From positions 248,001 through 312,000 of the forward strand of contig CAVZAA010000010.1 in NCBI GenBank assembly GCA_963773105.1: 64,000 nucleotides of DNA, in the 5' to 3' direction. Positions within the stretch are counted from its first letter, which is position 1. Each line of letters opens with the position of its first letter. This DNA is from Trebonia sp963773105 (GTDB taxonomy: Bacteria; Actinomycetota; Actinomycetes; Streptosporangiales; Streptosporangiaceae). Positions 1 through 7,808 of this stretch are shown in pieces. The position numbers were made by a program, and so were the translations under genes. The notes under the pieces are model-generated. The model was not told where the DNA came from. It did no database searches and worked only from the letters and a program-made list of their open reading frames with translations.

Positions 1-225
1 GGGAGCGGCGGCGGCGAGGCGGCGCCGCCGTGGACCTTCGACGCGCTACTGCGGGAGCTGGTCGACGAGAAGACCTACCCCCGGCTGTACCGGATCGCGT
101 GGACTCCGGCCGAGGGCGACGACGGATCCGGCGAGGGCGGCGGCCCGCCGTCGGAGCGCGAGGAGTTCCTGTTCGGCATCGACCGCATCCTGGACGGCAT
201 CCAGGCCTACATGGACCAGACCGCC
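1..225 (+). CDS. TetR/AcrR-type regulator, C-terminal end only
   Basis: The frame open at base 1 encodes the C-terminal ligand-binding part of a TetR-family repressor. The segment FLFGIDRILDGIQAYM matches the usual last helix of the TetR_C group (F-x-F-G-L-D-R-I-L-D-G). The N-terminal helix-turn-helix lies before the window. The homologous region stops near base 215-225, but the frame has no stop until 769-771 and would run antisense through the whole globin gene. The true end is therefore unresolved: a frameshift, a long spurious tail or a sequence error are all possible. The ligand and target genes cannot be read from this fragment. Confidence 0.6.
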
Positions 226-681
226 TTACGCCTGGGGGCCGTCCCAGGACCAGTGCGGGATCGGCAGGCCGGCCGGGACGTCGGTGTCGTCCGGATGGGA
301 CAGCGCCACCTCGTCCACCGACCGTTCGATGTAGGCGCGGATCGCCGCGCGGAACTCCGGGTCGGCCGGCCAGCCCGCGTCGTCGGCCGCCAGCATGAAG
401 CAGTCGGCGAACCGGCGGCCGAGGTCGCTCATGTCCCCGTTGCCCGCGTGCAGCAGCAGCAGGTCGCTCTGGTCGCCGCCGTACTCCCCCGAGTACCGGG
501 GCGGCCCGCCCATGGTCTCGGCCAGGTAGGCGGCCAGCCGCTCGACGTGCTGCGGGTTCTGGCCCGGGTGCGAGAACGGGTGGTTGAGCTCCGGGTCCGC
601 CAGGCAGCGGGCGTGCAGCGCGGTGGCGAAACCCGCGAAGGCCCGCTCGCCGCCCGCGAACTCGTACAGCGTCGGTCTCAT
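226..681 (-). CDS. Group 2 truncated hemoglobin-like protein
   Basis: A 151-residue single-domain protein resembling the actinobacterial truncated hemoglobin O group, small heme proteins linked to oxygen or NO chemistry. It opens with TLYEFAGG and carries LADPELNHPFSH, then PQHVERLAAYLAETMGGP, the usual E-helix region. The distal part AADDAGWPADPEFRAAIRAYIERS matches the conserved C-terminal helix of this family. His residues in the HPFSH and QHVERL segments are candidates for the heme pocket. The start is ATG; no strong ribosome site is visible. It converges with the TetR fragment, with no room for a terminator between them. The family is fairly secure, the ligand is not. Confidence 0.75.
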   Translation of the reverse strand: MRPTLYEFAGGERAFAGFATALHARCLADPELNHPFSHPGQNPQHVERLAAYLAETMGGPPRYSGEYGGDQSDLLLLHAGNGDMSDLGRRFADCFMLAADDAGWPADPEFRAAIRAYIERSVDEVALSHPDDTDVPAGLPIPHWSWDGPQA

Positions 682-745
682 GGATCGATCTTAGGAGGAA
701 CGAGCGAGGGCGACCCCCCGGTCGGGTTCGCGGCGGCGCCGTGTC

Positions 746-774
746 TTGACACGAGTATCGGTAAGTTGTAACTT
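746..774 (+). promoter_or_regulatory. Promoter of the ArsR/SRPBCC operon
   Basis: A perfect -35 box TTGACA at 746-751 is followed, after 17 bases, by TAACTT at 769-774. The predicted transcription start falls within a few bases of the ATG at 785. This implies a leaderless mRNA and fits the lack of a Shine-Dalgarno sequence. Confidence 0.7.
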
Positions 775-785
775 ACCGTAAGTTA
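760..785. promoter_or_regulatory. Operator palindrome of the ArsR-family regulator
   Basis: GGTAAGTT-GT-AACTTACC (760-777) is a perfect inverted repeat with 8-base arms and a 2-base spacer. It is followed directly by a third half-site, GTAAGTTA (778-785). It covers the -10 box and reaches the start codon. This is the expected position for autorepression by the adjacent ArsR-like protein. The binding itself is inferred. Confidence 0.7.
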
Positions 786-1102
786 TGACTAACCAAGGAG
801 CGGTGCTCACGGCGCTGGCCGACCCGACCCGGCGGGCCATCTTCGAGCGGCTCGCGCGGTCGCCCGGCGCGGTCGGCGAGCTGGCGCGGGAGCTGCCGGT
901 CAGCCGCCCGGCCGTTTCCCAGCACCTCAAGATCCTCAAATCGGCGGGCCTGGTCACCGACCGCGCGGCGGGCACCCGCCGCGTCTACTCGGTCGATCCC
1001 GCGGGCCTCGCCGCGATCCGCGACTACTTCGAGCAGTTCTGGCAGCAGTCCCTGGCCAGGTTCCAGGCGGCCGCCAGCCAGCCGACCAAGGAGGACACAT
1101 GA
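785..1102 (+). CDS. ArsR-family winged-helix regulator
   Basis: A 105-residue winged-helix protein of the ArsR/SmtB type. The motif ALADPTRRAIFERLA opens the domain and SRPAVSQHLKILKSAGLV is the recognition helix region. There is no cluster of Cys or His ligands, so metal sensing is unlikely. Its stop overlaps the start of the SRPBCC gene (ATGA at 1099-1102). ArsR-SRPBCC pairs are common in actinobacteria; the regulator usually controls its own operon. The ATG at 785 was chosen because it fits the promoter as a leaderless start; the in-frame GTG at 803 has AAGGAG only 2 bases upstream, too close. Confidence 0.88.
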   Translation: MTNQGAVLTALADPTRRAIFERLARSPGAVGELARELPVSRPAVSQHLKILKSAGLVTDRAAGTRRVYSVDPAGLAAIRDYFEQFWQQSLARFQAAASQPTKEDT

Positions 1103-1572
1103 CCACCCAGACGCAGGCAACCTCGGTGACGACCTCGGTGGAGGTGCAGGCGCCGATCGACCACGCCTTCCGCGTGTTCACCGAGGGCATCGGCTCCTGG
1201 TGGAATCCGGACCACCACATCCTGCAGGCGGAACTGGCCGAGATGGTGTTCGAGCCGCGCGTCGGCGGCCACATCATCGACCGCGGCACCGACGGCAGCG
1301 AGTGCCGCTGGAGCCGGGTGCTCGCCTACGAACCGCCGCAGCGGGTCTGCTTCAGCTGGGACATCAGCCTGAGCTGGCAGCTCGAGACCGACCCGGCCAA
1401 GACCAGCGAAATCGAGGTCACCTTCGCCGCCGACGGGCCCGACCGCACCCAGGTGGTACTCACCCACCGGCACCTCGACCGGCACGGCGACGGCTGGGAG
1501 AGCATGCGGGACGCGGTCGGCTCGGGCTGGGATCTCACCCGCTTCGCCGAAGTCGCCGCCGGTCAGGCCTAG
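1099..1572 (+). CDS. SRPBCC / AHSA1-type START-fold protein
   Basis: A 157-residue protein of the SRPBCC (Bet v1-like) superfamily, closest to the AHSA1 group. These are helix-grip folds with a hydrophobic cavity that binds small ligands. The features seen are APIDHAFRVFTEGIGSWW near the N-terminus, EPRVGGHIIDRGTDG in the middle, and a C-terminal amphipathic helix (GWESMRDAVGSGW). It overlaps the ArsR gene by 4 bases, so translation is probably coupled. The ligand is unknown. A role in resistance or in responding to a compound sensed through the ArsR partner is a guess. Confidence 0.85.
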   Translation: MTTQTQATSVTTSVEVQAPIDHAFRVFTEGIGSWWNPDHHILQAELAEMVFEPRVGGHIIDRGTDGSECRWSRVLAYEPPQRVCFSWDISLSWQLETDPAKTSEIEVTFAADGPDRTQVVLTHRHLDRHGDGWESMRDAVGSGWDLTRFAEVAAGQA

Positions 1573-1592
1573 CGCGGCGCCGCCGAGCAGGC

Positions 1593-3212
1593 CTAGCGCT
1601 CGGCCCGGTCGAGGTCGGCGCTCGGACCGTCGCCCGGCAGCTGGCCGCCGCGCCCGGCCGCCGCCGGCGTTTCCTGCTGCAACCCGCGGGTGAGTCCGCG
1701 CAGGGCCACCAGGGCGGCGATCCCCATGATCACCGCCATCCCGTACAGCACCAGCTGGATGGCGTGGGCGAAGTCGGCCCGGATGAACTGCGGGATGGCG
1801 CCGATGGCGCCGCTGGTGCCGCTGGTGCCGCTGGTGCCGCTGGTGCCCTGGAGCTGGGCGATCTTCGCGGCCTGGGCGGCGGCGGCCGGGCCGGGAACGC
1901 CGCGGCTGGTGAGCGAGGTGGTGATCTCGGACCTGAACCGGTTGATCAGCAGCGTGCCCAGGATCGCGAAGCCCAGGCTGGCACCGTAGTTGCGGACGGT
2001 CTGGGTGATCCCGGTGGCCTCGCCGTAGGAGTACCTGGAGGCCCGGTTGATCGCGTCGGTGTTGGCCTGGCCGAGCATCAGCCCCATGCCCGCCCCGGCG
2101 ATGATGATGTAGACCGTCTGGGAGCCTGCGTGCAGGTCGGTGACCTTTCCCGCCCACAGCGCGAACCCGACGGTGGCCAGGATGCAGCCGAGCACCACCG
2201 GCCGTTTGGCCCCGCCGCGGTCGAGCATCCGGCCGCCGATCTGCGCGCACACCACAAAGCCGATGAAGAAGTACAAGATGGCCAGGCTGGACGTGGTGGC
2301 CTTCTCCCCCAGCGCGATCTGCCCGTAAATGCTGGCGAAGAAGAACACCGGGATGAACGCCATCGAGGCGACCCCCAAGACCACGTTCTGCACGTCGAAC
2401 GTCCGGTTCTCGAAGATCCTGGTGTTGATCAGCGGCGATTCCGTCCGGCGCTCGACGGCGTAGAACACTACCAGCAGCACCACCCCGACGATGATGCTCG
2501 CCCAGATGGCCGGGTTGCCCCAGCCCCACAGGGCCGACTGCTGGAACCCGAACACGCTCAGCCCGACCCCACCGACGATCAGGGCCAGGCCCCGGTAGTC
2601 CATCGGCGCCGGACGGCGCTCGTTGGTCGGCTGGGAGAGGGCGATCAGGATGAGCGCGATCAGGGCGACGGGGACGTTGATCCAGAAGATCGCCCGCCAG
2701 GTCCACTCGATCAGGTAGCCGCCCGCGATCGGGCCGATCGCGGTCAGCCCTCCGGCGATGCCGAAGAACAGCGCCAGCGCGCGGCCGCGCGAGCGCAGGT
2801 CGAAGGTCTGCACCACGATGGCGATCGCGGCCGGGAACATGATCGCGCCGCCCGCGCCCTGCAGCGCGCGGAACGCGATCAGCCACGCTTCCGCCCCGCT
2901 GCCGTGCGGCGTGGCGCCGCACAGCGCCGACGCGCCCGCGAAGATGATCACCCCGAGTACGACCATCCGGCGGTGCCCGGCGATGTCGCCCAGCCGGCCG
3001 CCGAAGGCGAACAGCGCCGCCAGCGTCAGCAGGTAGGCGTTGATCGCCCACTGCATCCCGCTCGACGACAGGCCCAGGTCGTGCTGAATGGTGGGCGCGG
3101 CGATGGAGACGATCGTCTGGTCGATGAACGTCATCGCGACGGCGAAGATCATCGCCGCCAGGATCAGGCTCCGCGACCCGCCGCTGGCGCTGCCGCTGGT
3201 GCCAGCGCTCAT
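1593..3212 (-). CDS. DHA2-family MFS multidrug exporter
   Basis: A 539-residue membrane protein of the 14-helix DHA2 (EmrB/QacA) group of proton-driven exporters. It begins with a hydrophobic helix containing DQTIVSIAAPTIQ. The motif A loop is GGRLGDIAGHRR and the motif C-like part is GIAGGLTAIGPIAGG. Its ATG overlaps the stop of the PRC-barrel gene (ATGA), so it is the third gene of a coupled operon after carbonic anhydrase and PRC-barrel. A hydrophilic loop near residue 460 carries a Gly-Thr-Ser repeat encoded by four exact 9-base units. The substrate is unknown. Confidence 0.9.
   Translation of the reverse strand: MSAGTSGSASGGSRSLILAAMIFAVAMTFIDQTIVSIAAPTIQHDLGLSSSGMQWAINAYLLTLAALFAFGGRLGDIAGHRRMVVLGVIIFAGASALCGATPHGSGAEAWLIAFRALQGAGGAIMFPAAIAIVVQTFDLRSRGRALALFFGIAGGLTAIGPIAGGYLIEWTWRAIFWINVPVALIALILIALSQPTNERRPAPMDYRGLALIVGGVGLSVFGFQQSALWGWGNPAIWASIIVGVVLLVVFYAVERRTESPLINTRIFENRTFDVQNVVLGVASMAFIPVFFFASIYGQIALGEKATTSSLAILYFFIGFVVCAQIGGRMLDRGGAKRPVVLGCILATVGFALWAGKVTDLHAGSQTVYIIIAGAGMGLMLGQANTDAINRASRYSYGEATGITQTVRNYGASLGFAILGTLLINRFRSEITTSLTSRGVPGPAAAAQAAKIAQLQGTSGTSGTSGTSGAIGAIPQFIRADFAHAIQLVLYGMAVIMGIAALVALRGLTRGLQQETPAAAGRGGQLPGDGPSADLDRAER
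1812..1847. repeat. Four tandem copies of a 9-base unit inside the exporter gene
   Basis: GCTGGTGCC occurs four times head to tail. On the coding strand each unit reads Gly-Thr-Ser. The array sits in a loop region just before the last hydrophobic segments. Copy number may vary between strains by slippage. Confidence 0.85.
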
Positions 3213-3847
3213 GGTTTGACCTCCGGCAACTCCCGTACCTGGCGCTTGCTGATGGTGAGCGTGATGCCGCCGTCGAATCCCGCGATTTTATCGAACGGGA
3301 TCGCGACTTCCTTGCGGCCCCACACGTGCCCCTCGCTCAGCAGCACGTGGGTCACCCGGCCGCTGCTGGGGTCGAGGCGGAAGCCGCGCAGCTGGCCGAT
3401 GTCGCCGTCGGCGGCGTGCACGTGGTCGCCGCCGTGTCCCTCGACCTCGCCCGGCGGTACGTCGTCGATGGTCTCCCGCTCCGGGATCCGAAGGATCTCG
3501 CCGCCGTCAGTGACCGGTCCGCCCGCACCGCGCCAGCCCGGGGGAAGCAGCTGAACCGGCACGGTGTGGCCGACGGCGAACTCCGCCAGGGTCTCCTCCG
3601 CCTCGTCCAGGTTCATGAACTCGGCCTCGGTGCAGCCGAGCCGGAGCTGGCCCGGCGTCGCGTCGACCTCGACGTCGGCGTCGACCAGGCCGAGCGGGAC
3701 GAGCCGGGCAAGCCCGGACCGGCCTTCGGGCTCCACCACGGCGTGGGTCACCGTGGCCGCGACCGGGTCGATGACCACGGCCCGCACCTCGCCCCGGTAC
3801 CCGTCGCTGCCCACAGCGACGGCGCCGATCCGCAGCAGCGTTATCAA
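3209..3847 (-). CDS. PRC-barrel domain protein
   Basis: A 212-residue soluble protein with two PRC-barrel-like halves. The first contains YRGEVRAVVIDPVAATVTHAVV and the second IGQLRGFRLDPSSGRVTHVLL, then PFDKIAGFDG. PRC barrels are small beta folds found in the ribosome maturation factor RimM and in photosynthetic reaction centre H subunits; here the role is unknown. A TTG start at 3847 is proposed: it overlaps the carbonic anhydrase stop (TTGA) and has GAGGTGG about 5 bases upstream. The frame stays open further upstream, but that part is only a shadow of the carbonic anhydrase. The gene lies between carbonic anhydrase and a drug exporter in one coupled operon. Confidence 0.75.
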   Translation of the reverse strand: MITLLRIGAVAVGSDGYRGEVRAVVIDPVAATVTHAVVEPEGRSGLARLVPLGLVDADVEVDATPGQLRLGCTEAEFMNLDEAEETLAEFAVGHTVPVQLLPPGWRGAGGPVTDGGEILRIPERETIDDVPPGEVEGHGGDHVHAADGDIGQLRGFRLDPSSGRVTHVLLSEGHVWGRKEVAIPFDKIAGFDGGITLTISKRQVRELPEVKP

Positions 3848-4335
3848 CAGGCCACCTCGTTGAGCTTGCCGGTCGCGACGTCGAACACGAAGCCGCGGAC
3901 GTCGTCCTTGTGCGGGATGAACGGGCTGGCCAGGATGCGGGCCCGGGACTGCCGCACATCGTCTTCGACGTCGGTGAAGGCCTCCACCGCCCACGGCGGC
4001 CGCAGCCCGGTGTCGTCTTGGACGCTCTGCTTGAAGGATTCGTCGGTCACGTTGAGCATGCCACAGGCGGTGTGGTGGATGAGGATGATCTCGGTGGTGC
4101 CGAGCAGCCGCTGGCTGATCGACAGCGACCTGATCACATCGTCCGTCACCACGCCGCCCGCGTTCCTGATCACGTGCGCCTCGCCGTTGGCCAGGCCGAG
4201 CAGCTCGGACACCGCGAGCCTGGCGTCCATGCAGGCGACCACCGCCACGTGCCTGGACGGACGGGGCGACAACGGGCCGGAGTGCCTGAGTGCGTAGTCG
4301 GCGTTGTTGTTCAGGTACTCATCGGCGACACTCAC
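3844..4335 (-). CDS. Beta-class carbonic anhydrase, Rv1284-like
   Basis: A 163-residue enzyme for reversible hydration of CO2 to bicarbonate, very like the Mycobacterium Rv1284 type. Zinc ligands are the Cys of VACMDAR and the His and Cys of HTACGML. The Asp-Arg dyad of CMDAR is intact. The signature RNAGGVVTDDVIRSL and the C-terminal FDVATGKLNEV are also present. The GTG at 4335 is chosen because GGGAGG lies 8 bases upstream; a longer frame to 4377 has no such site. It is the first gene of a three-gene coupled operon (PRC-barrel, exporter). A relic of a second copy lies just upstream. Confidence 0.9.
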   Translation of the reverse strand: MSVADEYLNNNADYALRHSGPLSPRPSRHVAVVACMDARLAVSELLGLANGEAHVIRNAGGVVTDDVIRSLSISQRLLGTTEIILIHHTACGMLNVTDESFKQSVQDDTGLRPPWAVEAFTDVEDDVRQSRARILASPFIPHKDDVRGFVFDVATGKLNEVAC

Positions 4336-4413
4336 GGCGGTGACCTCCCAGGTGCATGGCTGCGGGCGGCCGCGCATCGCGGCCCACGCCTGGGTCTTAC
4401 CCGGTCTGGCCGG

Positions 4414-4470
4414 CTAGACGACCTCGTTCAGCTTTCCCGTCGCCACGTCGAACACGGGTCGGCGCACGGC
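4414..4470 (-). pseudogene. Relic of a second carbonic anhydrase C-terminus
   Basis: Eighteen codons read AVRRPVFDVATGKLNEVV followed by TAG. They match the end of the intact carbonic anhydrase (VRGFVFDVATGKLNEVAC), and most base differences are at third codon positions. Nothing upstream in this frame resembles the rest of the enzyme. This is the 3' end of a degraded paralogue or of a partial duplication, not a functional gene. Confidence 0.75.
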
Positions 4471-4513
4471 CGTTCGTGGGTCACACTGGGAGAAGCAGGA
4501 CGAGGAGGCTTCT

Positions 4514-5164
4514 GTGGCGGCTGTGGACAGCGTTACACCCGTTAAACCGCTGCTGCGGGGTTGGATGCATCTGGTCTGGTTCGAGGCCTGCCTGGTGGTC
4601 GGGACTCTGGCGCTCGTCCATACGCACGGCGCCCTGCGGATCACCGGGCTGGCGATCTTCGTGGTGAGCGTGAGCGCGATGTTCGGCGTGAGCGCGTTCT
4701 ACCATCGCGGCAACTGGAGCGAGGCGTGGCGGGTCAGGCTGCAGCGGGTCGACCACGCGATGATCTTCCTGCTGATAGCGGGGACGGCGACGCCCGCGTT
4801 CCTCCTCGCCTCGCACGGGGTCTTCCGTATCGCGTGCCTGGCCGCGCTGTGGACGCTGACGCTGGCCGCGGGCGCGATCCACATGGTCTGGATGAACGCG
4901 CCCGAGCTGCTGGTCGGCTCGACGTTCGTGGCGCTGGGCTGGGCGGGCGGCCTCGCGCTGCCCGCGGTGTGGCTGAACTCGGGCGCCGCCGCGGGCATCC
5001 TGCTGCTGGTCGGCGGCCTGCTCTACACCGCGGGCGCGCTGTCGTACCGCTTCCGCTGGCCCAACCCGAATCCCGCCGTCTTCGGCTACCACGAGGTCTT
5101 CCACGTCTACGTCTGCGCCGCCGCGACCTGCCAGTTCACCGCGATAGCGCTGTTCATCGCCTGA
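4514..5164 (+). CDS. HlyIII / TrhA family seven-helix membrane protein
   Basis: A 216-residue integral membrane protein of the hemolysin III (PAQR-related) family. Conserved features are SAFYHRG after the second helix, RVDHAMIFLLIAGT, and FGYHEVFHVYV near the C-terminus. The histidines of these motifs are the likely metal site of the fold. About seven hydrophobic segments can be counted. The start is GTG at 4514, with GAGGAGG 5 bases upstream. It is divergent from the carbonic anhydrase operon. The family has been tied to membrane homeostasis; true hemolytic activity should not be assumed. Confidence 0.9.
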   Translation: MAAVDSVTPVKPLLRGWMHLVWFEACLVVGTLALVHTHGALRITGLAIFVVSVSAMFGVSAFYHRGNWSEAWRVRLQRVDHAMIFLLIAGTATPAFLLASHGVFRIACLAALWTLTLAAGAIHMVWMNAPELLVGSTFVALGWAGGLALPAVWLNSGAAAGILLLVGGLLYTAGALSYRFRWPNPNPAVFGYHEVFHVYVCAAATCQFTAIALFIA

Positions 5165-5185
5165 CCCGCCGAGGCGCCGCGCCGG

Positions 5186-6664
5186 TTACGCCTCGCGGCG
5201 GGCGCGCGGCAGCAGGAACGTGAGCGCCGCCGCGATGACCAGCAGCGCCACGTCCACCCACGCGACCACCATCAGGCCGGTGACGAAGTTGACGCGGGCG
5301 GGCGCGCCCCCGATCACCTCGTAGAAGACGGCCCCGATGACCGCCACGCCGCTGGCGATCGAGAACTGCTGCGTGGTGGTCAGCACCCCGGCCGCCGCCC
5401 CCGCCTGCTCGGGGCGGACATGGGAGAGCACCGCGCTCATCAGCGACGGCACCATCAGCCCCTGGCCGATCCCGATCAGGGCCGTCCCCGGCGCGGTCTC
5501 CCAGCCGGTCAGGTGGCCGCCGAAGTGCGCGGCGGTGAGGGCGAGCACGAGCGCGCCCAGTATCGCCGCGACCGCGCCCAGGGTGATCGAGCGCGATCCA
5601 AGGCGGGCGGCCACCTTCGGCCCGAGCAGCGTCATCGCGATGAACGTCAGCGCCAGCGGCAGGTTCACGATCCCCGCGTGCAGCGGTGACAGCCCCAGAC
5701 CGGACTGGAGCAGCAGCGTCAGCACGAACATGAAGCTGCCGAAGAAGAACAGCGAGGCGAAGTTCAGCAGCAGCCCGGCCGAGAACGCCCGGTCGCGGAA
5801 GAGCGCCAGGTTGAGCAGCGGCTCGCCGCCGTTGCGGGTGAGCCGGCGCTCCCAGGCGAGGGTGGCCGCCAGCACCGGCAGCGCCAGCGCCAGCGACACC
5901 CAGGTCCAGACCGGCCAGCCCTCGTCACGGCCCAGCGTCAGCGGCACCAGCGCGAGCGCGAGCCCGCCGGAGACGCCGACCGCCCCCAGCGGGTCCAGTC
6001 GCGGCCGCCGCTGGCCGCGGGCCCGCGGCACCACCACGGCGGCGACGATCAGCGCGATGACACCGACCGGCACGTTCACCAGGAAGATGGCCCGCCAGCC
6101 GAGGCCGAAGATATTGGCCTGGATCAGCCCGCCGCCGAGGATCTGCCCCGACACGAAGCCGAGCCCCATGGTGGCGCCGTAGAAGCCGAGCGCCTTGCTC
6201 CGCTCCCGGGCCGGGAAAGTCGCCGTGATCAGCGCGACCACCTGCGGGACCATCACCGCGCCGGTGAGCCCCTGCACCAGTCGGAAGGCGACCAGCGCGC
6301 CCGCCGAGGGGGCGACTCCGCACGCCAGCGAGGCCAGCGCGAACGTCACCACCCCGATCAGGAACAGCCGCTTGTAGCCGAACAGGTCGCCCAGCCTGCC
6401 CCCGGTGACCATGCCGCTGGCGTACATGAACGCGTAGCCGCCGACGATGAGCTGCAGCGCGGCGTCGCTGACGTGCAGGTCCCGCTGGAGCGAGGGCGCC
6501 GCGACGTTGACCGCCCAGATGTCGAAGCCGGCCATGAACATCGCGATCAGGATGACCGGCAGCATCGCCCACCGCCGCGGGTACCCGTCCGCGCCCGCTG
6601 CCCCCGCCGCCGCGTCCGCCCGGGTGGCGGCGACGGCAGCGCCCGTCTGTGCTTGCGCAGTCAC
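5186..6664 (-). CDS. DHA2-family MFS exporter
   Basis: A 492-residue 14-helix exporter of the DHA2 family. After an Ala-rich cytoplasmic tail come FMAGFDIWAVNVAAPSLQ, the motif A loop GGRLGDLFGYKR, and LVQGLTGAVMVPQV. The start is GTG at 6664, which has GGAGG 7 bases upstream. Two tandem 17-base repeats lie between this gene and a divergent ArsR-like regulator gene, so that protein is its likely repressor. The substrate is unknown. Confidence 0.9.
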   Translation of the reverse strand: MTAQAQTGAAVAATRADAAAGAAGADGYPRRWAMLPVILIAMFMAGFDIWAVNVAAPSLQRDLHVSDAALQLIVGGYAFMYASGMVTGGRLGDLFGYKRLFLIGVVTFALASLACGVAPSAGALVAFRLVQGLTGAVMVPQVVALITATFPARERSKALGFYGATMGLGFVSGQILGGGLIQANIFGLGWRAIFLVNVPVGVIALIVAAVVVPRARGQRRPRLDPLGAVGVSGGLALALVPLTLGRDEGWPVWTWVSLALALPVLAATLAWERRLTRNGGEPLLNLALFRDRAFSAGLLLNFASLFFFGSFMFVLTLLLQSGLGLSPLHAGIVNLPLALTFIAMTLLGPKVAARLGSRSITLGAVAAILGALVLALTAAHFGGHLTGWETAPGTALIGIGQGLMVPSLMSAVLSHVRPEQAGAAAGVLTTTQQFSIASGVAVIGAVFYEVIGGAPARVNFVTGLMVVAWVDVALLVIAAALTFLLPRARREA

Positions 6665-6678
6665 GATCCAGCCTCCGA

Positions 6679-6712
6679 AGTTCGATCGCAATCAAAGTTC
6701 GATCTCGATCAA
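6679..6712. promoter_or_regulatory. Two tandem 17-base operator-like repeats
   Basis: AGTTCGATCGCAATCAA (6679-6695) is followed directly by AGTTCGATCTCGATCAA (6696-6712), with 15 of 17 bases identical. Each unit is itself a weak dyad (TTCGAT / ATCAA). They lie between the divergent exporter and ArsR-like regulator genes, 15 bases from the exporter start. They are probably the binding sites of that regulator. Confidence 0.65.
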
Positions 6713-6765
6713 ACAGTACGACAGGTTTCGAACTTCACGCAACTTGGCTTATCCTCGAAGGCGTG

Positions 6766-7134
6766 ATGGATGATGTGGTCGAGCCCGCGGCGGAAGACCT
6801 CCAGCTGCCCCGCGTTCTCGCCGCCCTGGCCGAGCCGAACCGCCTGGCGACCGTGCAGTATGTCTCGCGCAGCGGCGAGGCGTGCTGCTCGGAAGTCATC
6901 CAGGAGGCCGGGCTGGCCATGACCAAGTCGACCTTCTCCCACCACCTGCGCATCCTGCGCGAGGCGGGCGTGCTGACCAAGCGCATCCAGGGCACCAAGG
7001 GCTATACGAGGGTGCGCAAGGACGATCTGGACCGCCGCTTCCCCGGCCTGATCGACGCCATACTCGACGCGGAAAATCAAGAGCTCTATATCGAACGGAC
7101 GCGTGGCTCCGCCTCCACCGTCACACCCACCTGA
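6766..7134 (+). CDS. ArsR-like winged-helix repressor of the adjacent exporter
   Basis: A 122-residue winged-helix protein. AALAEPNRLATVQYV begins the domain, and MTKSTFSHHLRILREAGVL is the recognition helix with the ArsR-type spacing. It has an adjacent Cys pair (EACCSEV), which could allow thiol sensing. The ATG at 6766 has GAAGG 4 bases upstream; a GTG one codon earlier is possible. It is transcribed divergently from the DHA2 exporter and most likely represses it through the tandem repeats between them. Confidence 0.82.
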   Translation: MDDVVEPAAEDLQLPRVLAALAEPNRLATVQYVSRSGEACCSEVIQEAGLAMTKSTFSHHLRILREAGVLTKRIQGTKGYTRVRKDDLDRRFPGLIDAILDAENQELYIERTRGSASTVTPT

Positions 7135-7220
7135 CCAGGGCAAACCGTTTCCCAGGTGTATTGTCTGATTGTACGTAAATGGATGCGCTGGGTAATTCGG
7201 GGGGAAATGCCTGGTGCATC

Positions 7221-7805
7221 ATGAGAATTGCCAACGTTGCCGTCGCGCTCGCGGTGGCACTGCCCGCGGCAGTACTGCTCGGTGTGGCCGCGTGCGCGTC
7301 GCCCGGGACCGTGACCACCGTTTTGGTGCCGACCACGGCCGGCCACTCGCCGACGGCGGCGGCGCGGTCGGCCGCGCCGACCCCCGCCGTCACCAAAACG
7401 GTGACGATGACGCCGACCGCCGCGGCGACGAGGGCCGCGCCTGCCGCGCCCGCCACCGCCGCCGCGCCCGTCGCCCCGGCGGCGGCGCCCGCGGCCGACC
7501 CGAACGTCACCCAACCCTGGGCGGTCGTCTCCGCCTACTACGGTGACATCGAATCGGGCGACTACGCGGGCGCGTGGGCGCTGCTCGACTCGGGGCTCAC
7601 CACCGGACAGACCTACCAGCAGTTCGTCGACGGCTTCGCCTGCACCGGATCGCAGGACCTGAGCGAGAACTGGGCGTCCGGCGACCAGGTCAACTTCGAC
7701 CTGGCCGCGACCGACAGCTGCACCGGCGCGGTGCAGGACTTCTCGGGGACCGACACCGTCCAGGGCGGTCTGATCGTCGCGGCTGATGTCAGCCAGGTCG
7801 GCTGA
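7221..7805 (+). CDS. Secreted lipoprotein with an NTF2-like C-terminal domain
   Basis: A 194-residue protein. A signal peptide (MRIANVAVALAVALP) ends in the lipobox GVAAC, so it is probably a lipid-anchored surface protein. An Ala/Pro/Thr-rich linker of roughly 70 residues follows. The C-terminal part (PWAVVSAYYGDIESGDYAGAW) looks like an NTF2-like fold with two cysteines. The start at 7221 is preferred because it gives a normal signal peptide; an ATG at 7179 is in frame. The function is unknown. The gene converges with nadK. Confidence 0.7.
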   Translation: MRIANVAVALAVALPAAVLLGVAACASPGTVTTVLVPTTAGHSPTAAARSAAPTPAVTKTVTMTPTAAATRAAPAAPATAAAPVAPAAAPAADPNVTQPWAVVSAYYGDIESGDYAGAWALLDSGLTTGQTYQQFVDGFACTGSQDLSENWASGDQVNFDLAATDSCTGAVQDFSGTDTVQGGLIVAADVSQVG

Positions 7806-7808
7806 CGG

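Noticed and set aside
1812..1847. The 9-base tandem array as a CRISPR or integration site
   Set aside because: Units are contiguous without spacers and lie in frame in a coding sequence; it is a codon-repeat.
1200..3554. A 784-codon plus-strand frame over the first exporter
   Set aside because: Same cause: it mirrors the G/C-ending codons of the DHA2 exporter and PRC-barrel genes and has no domain.
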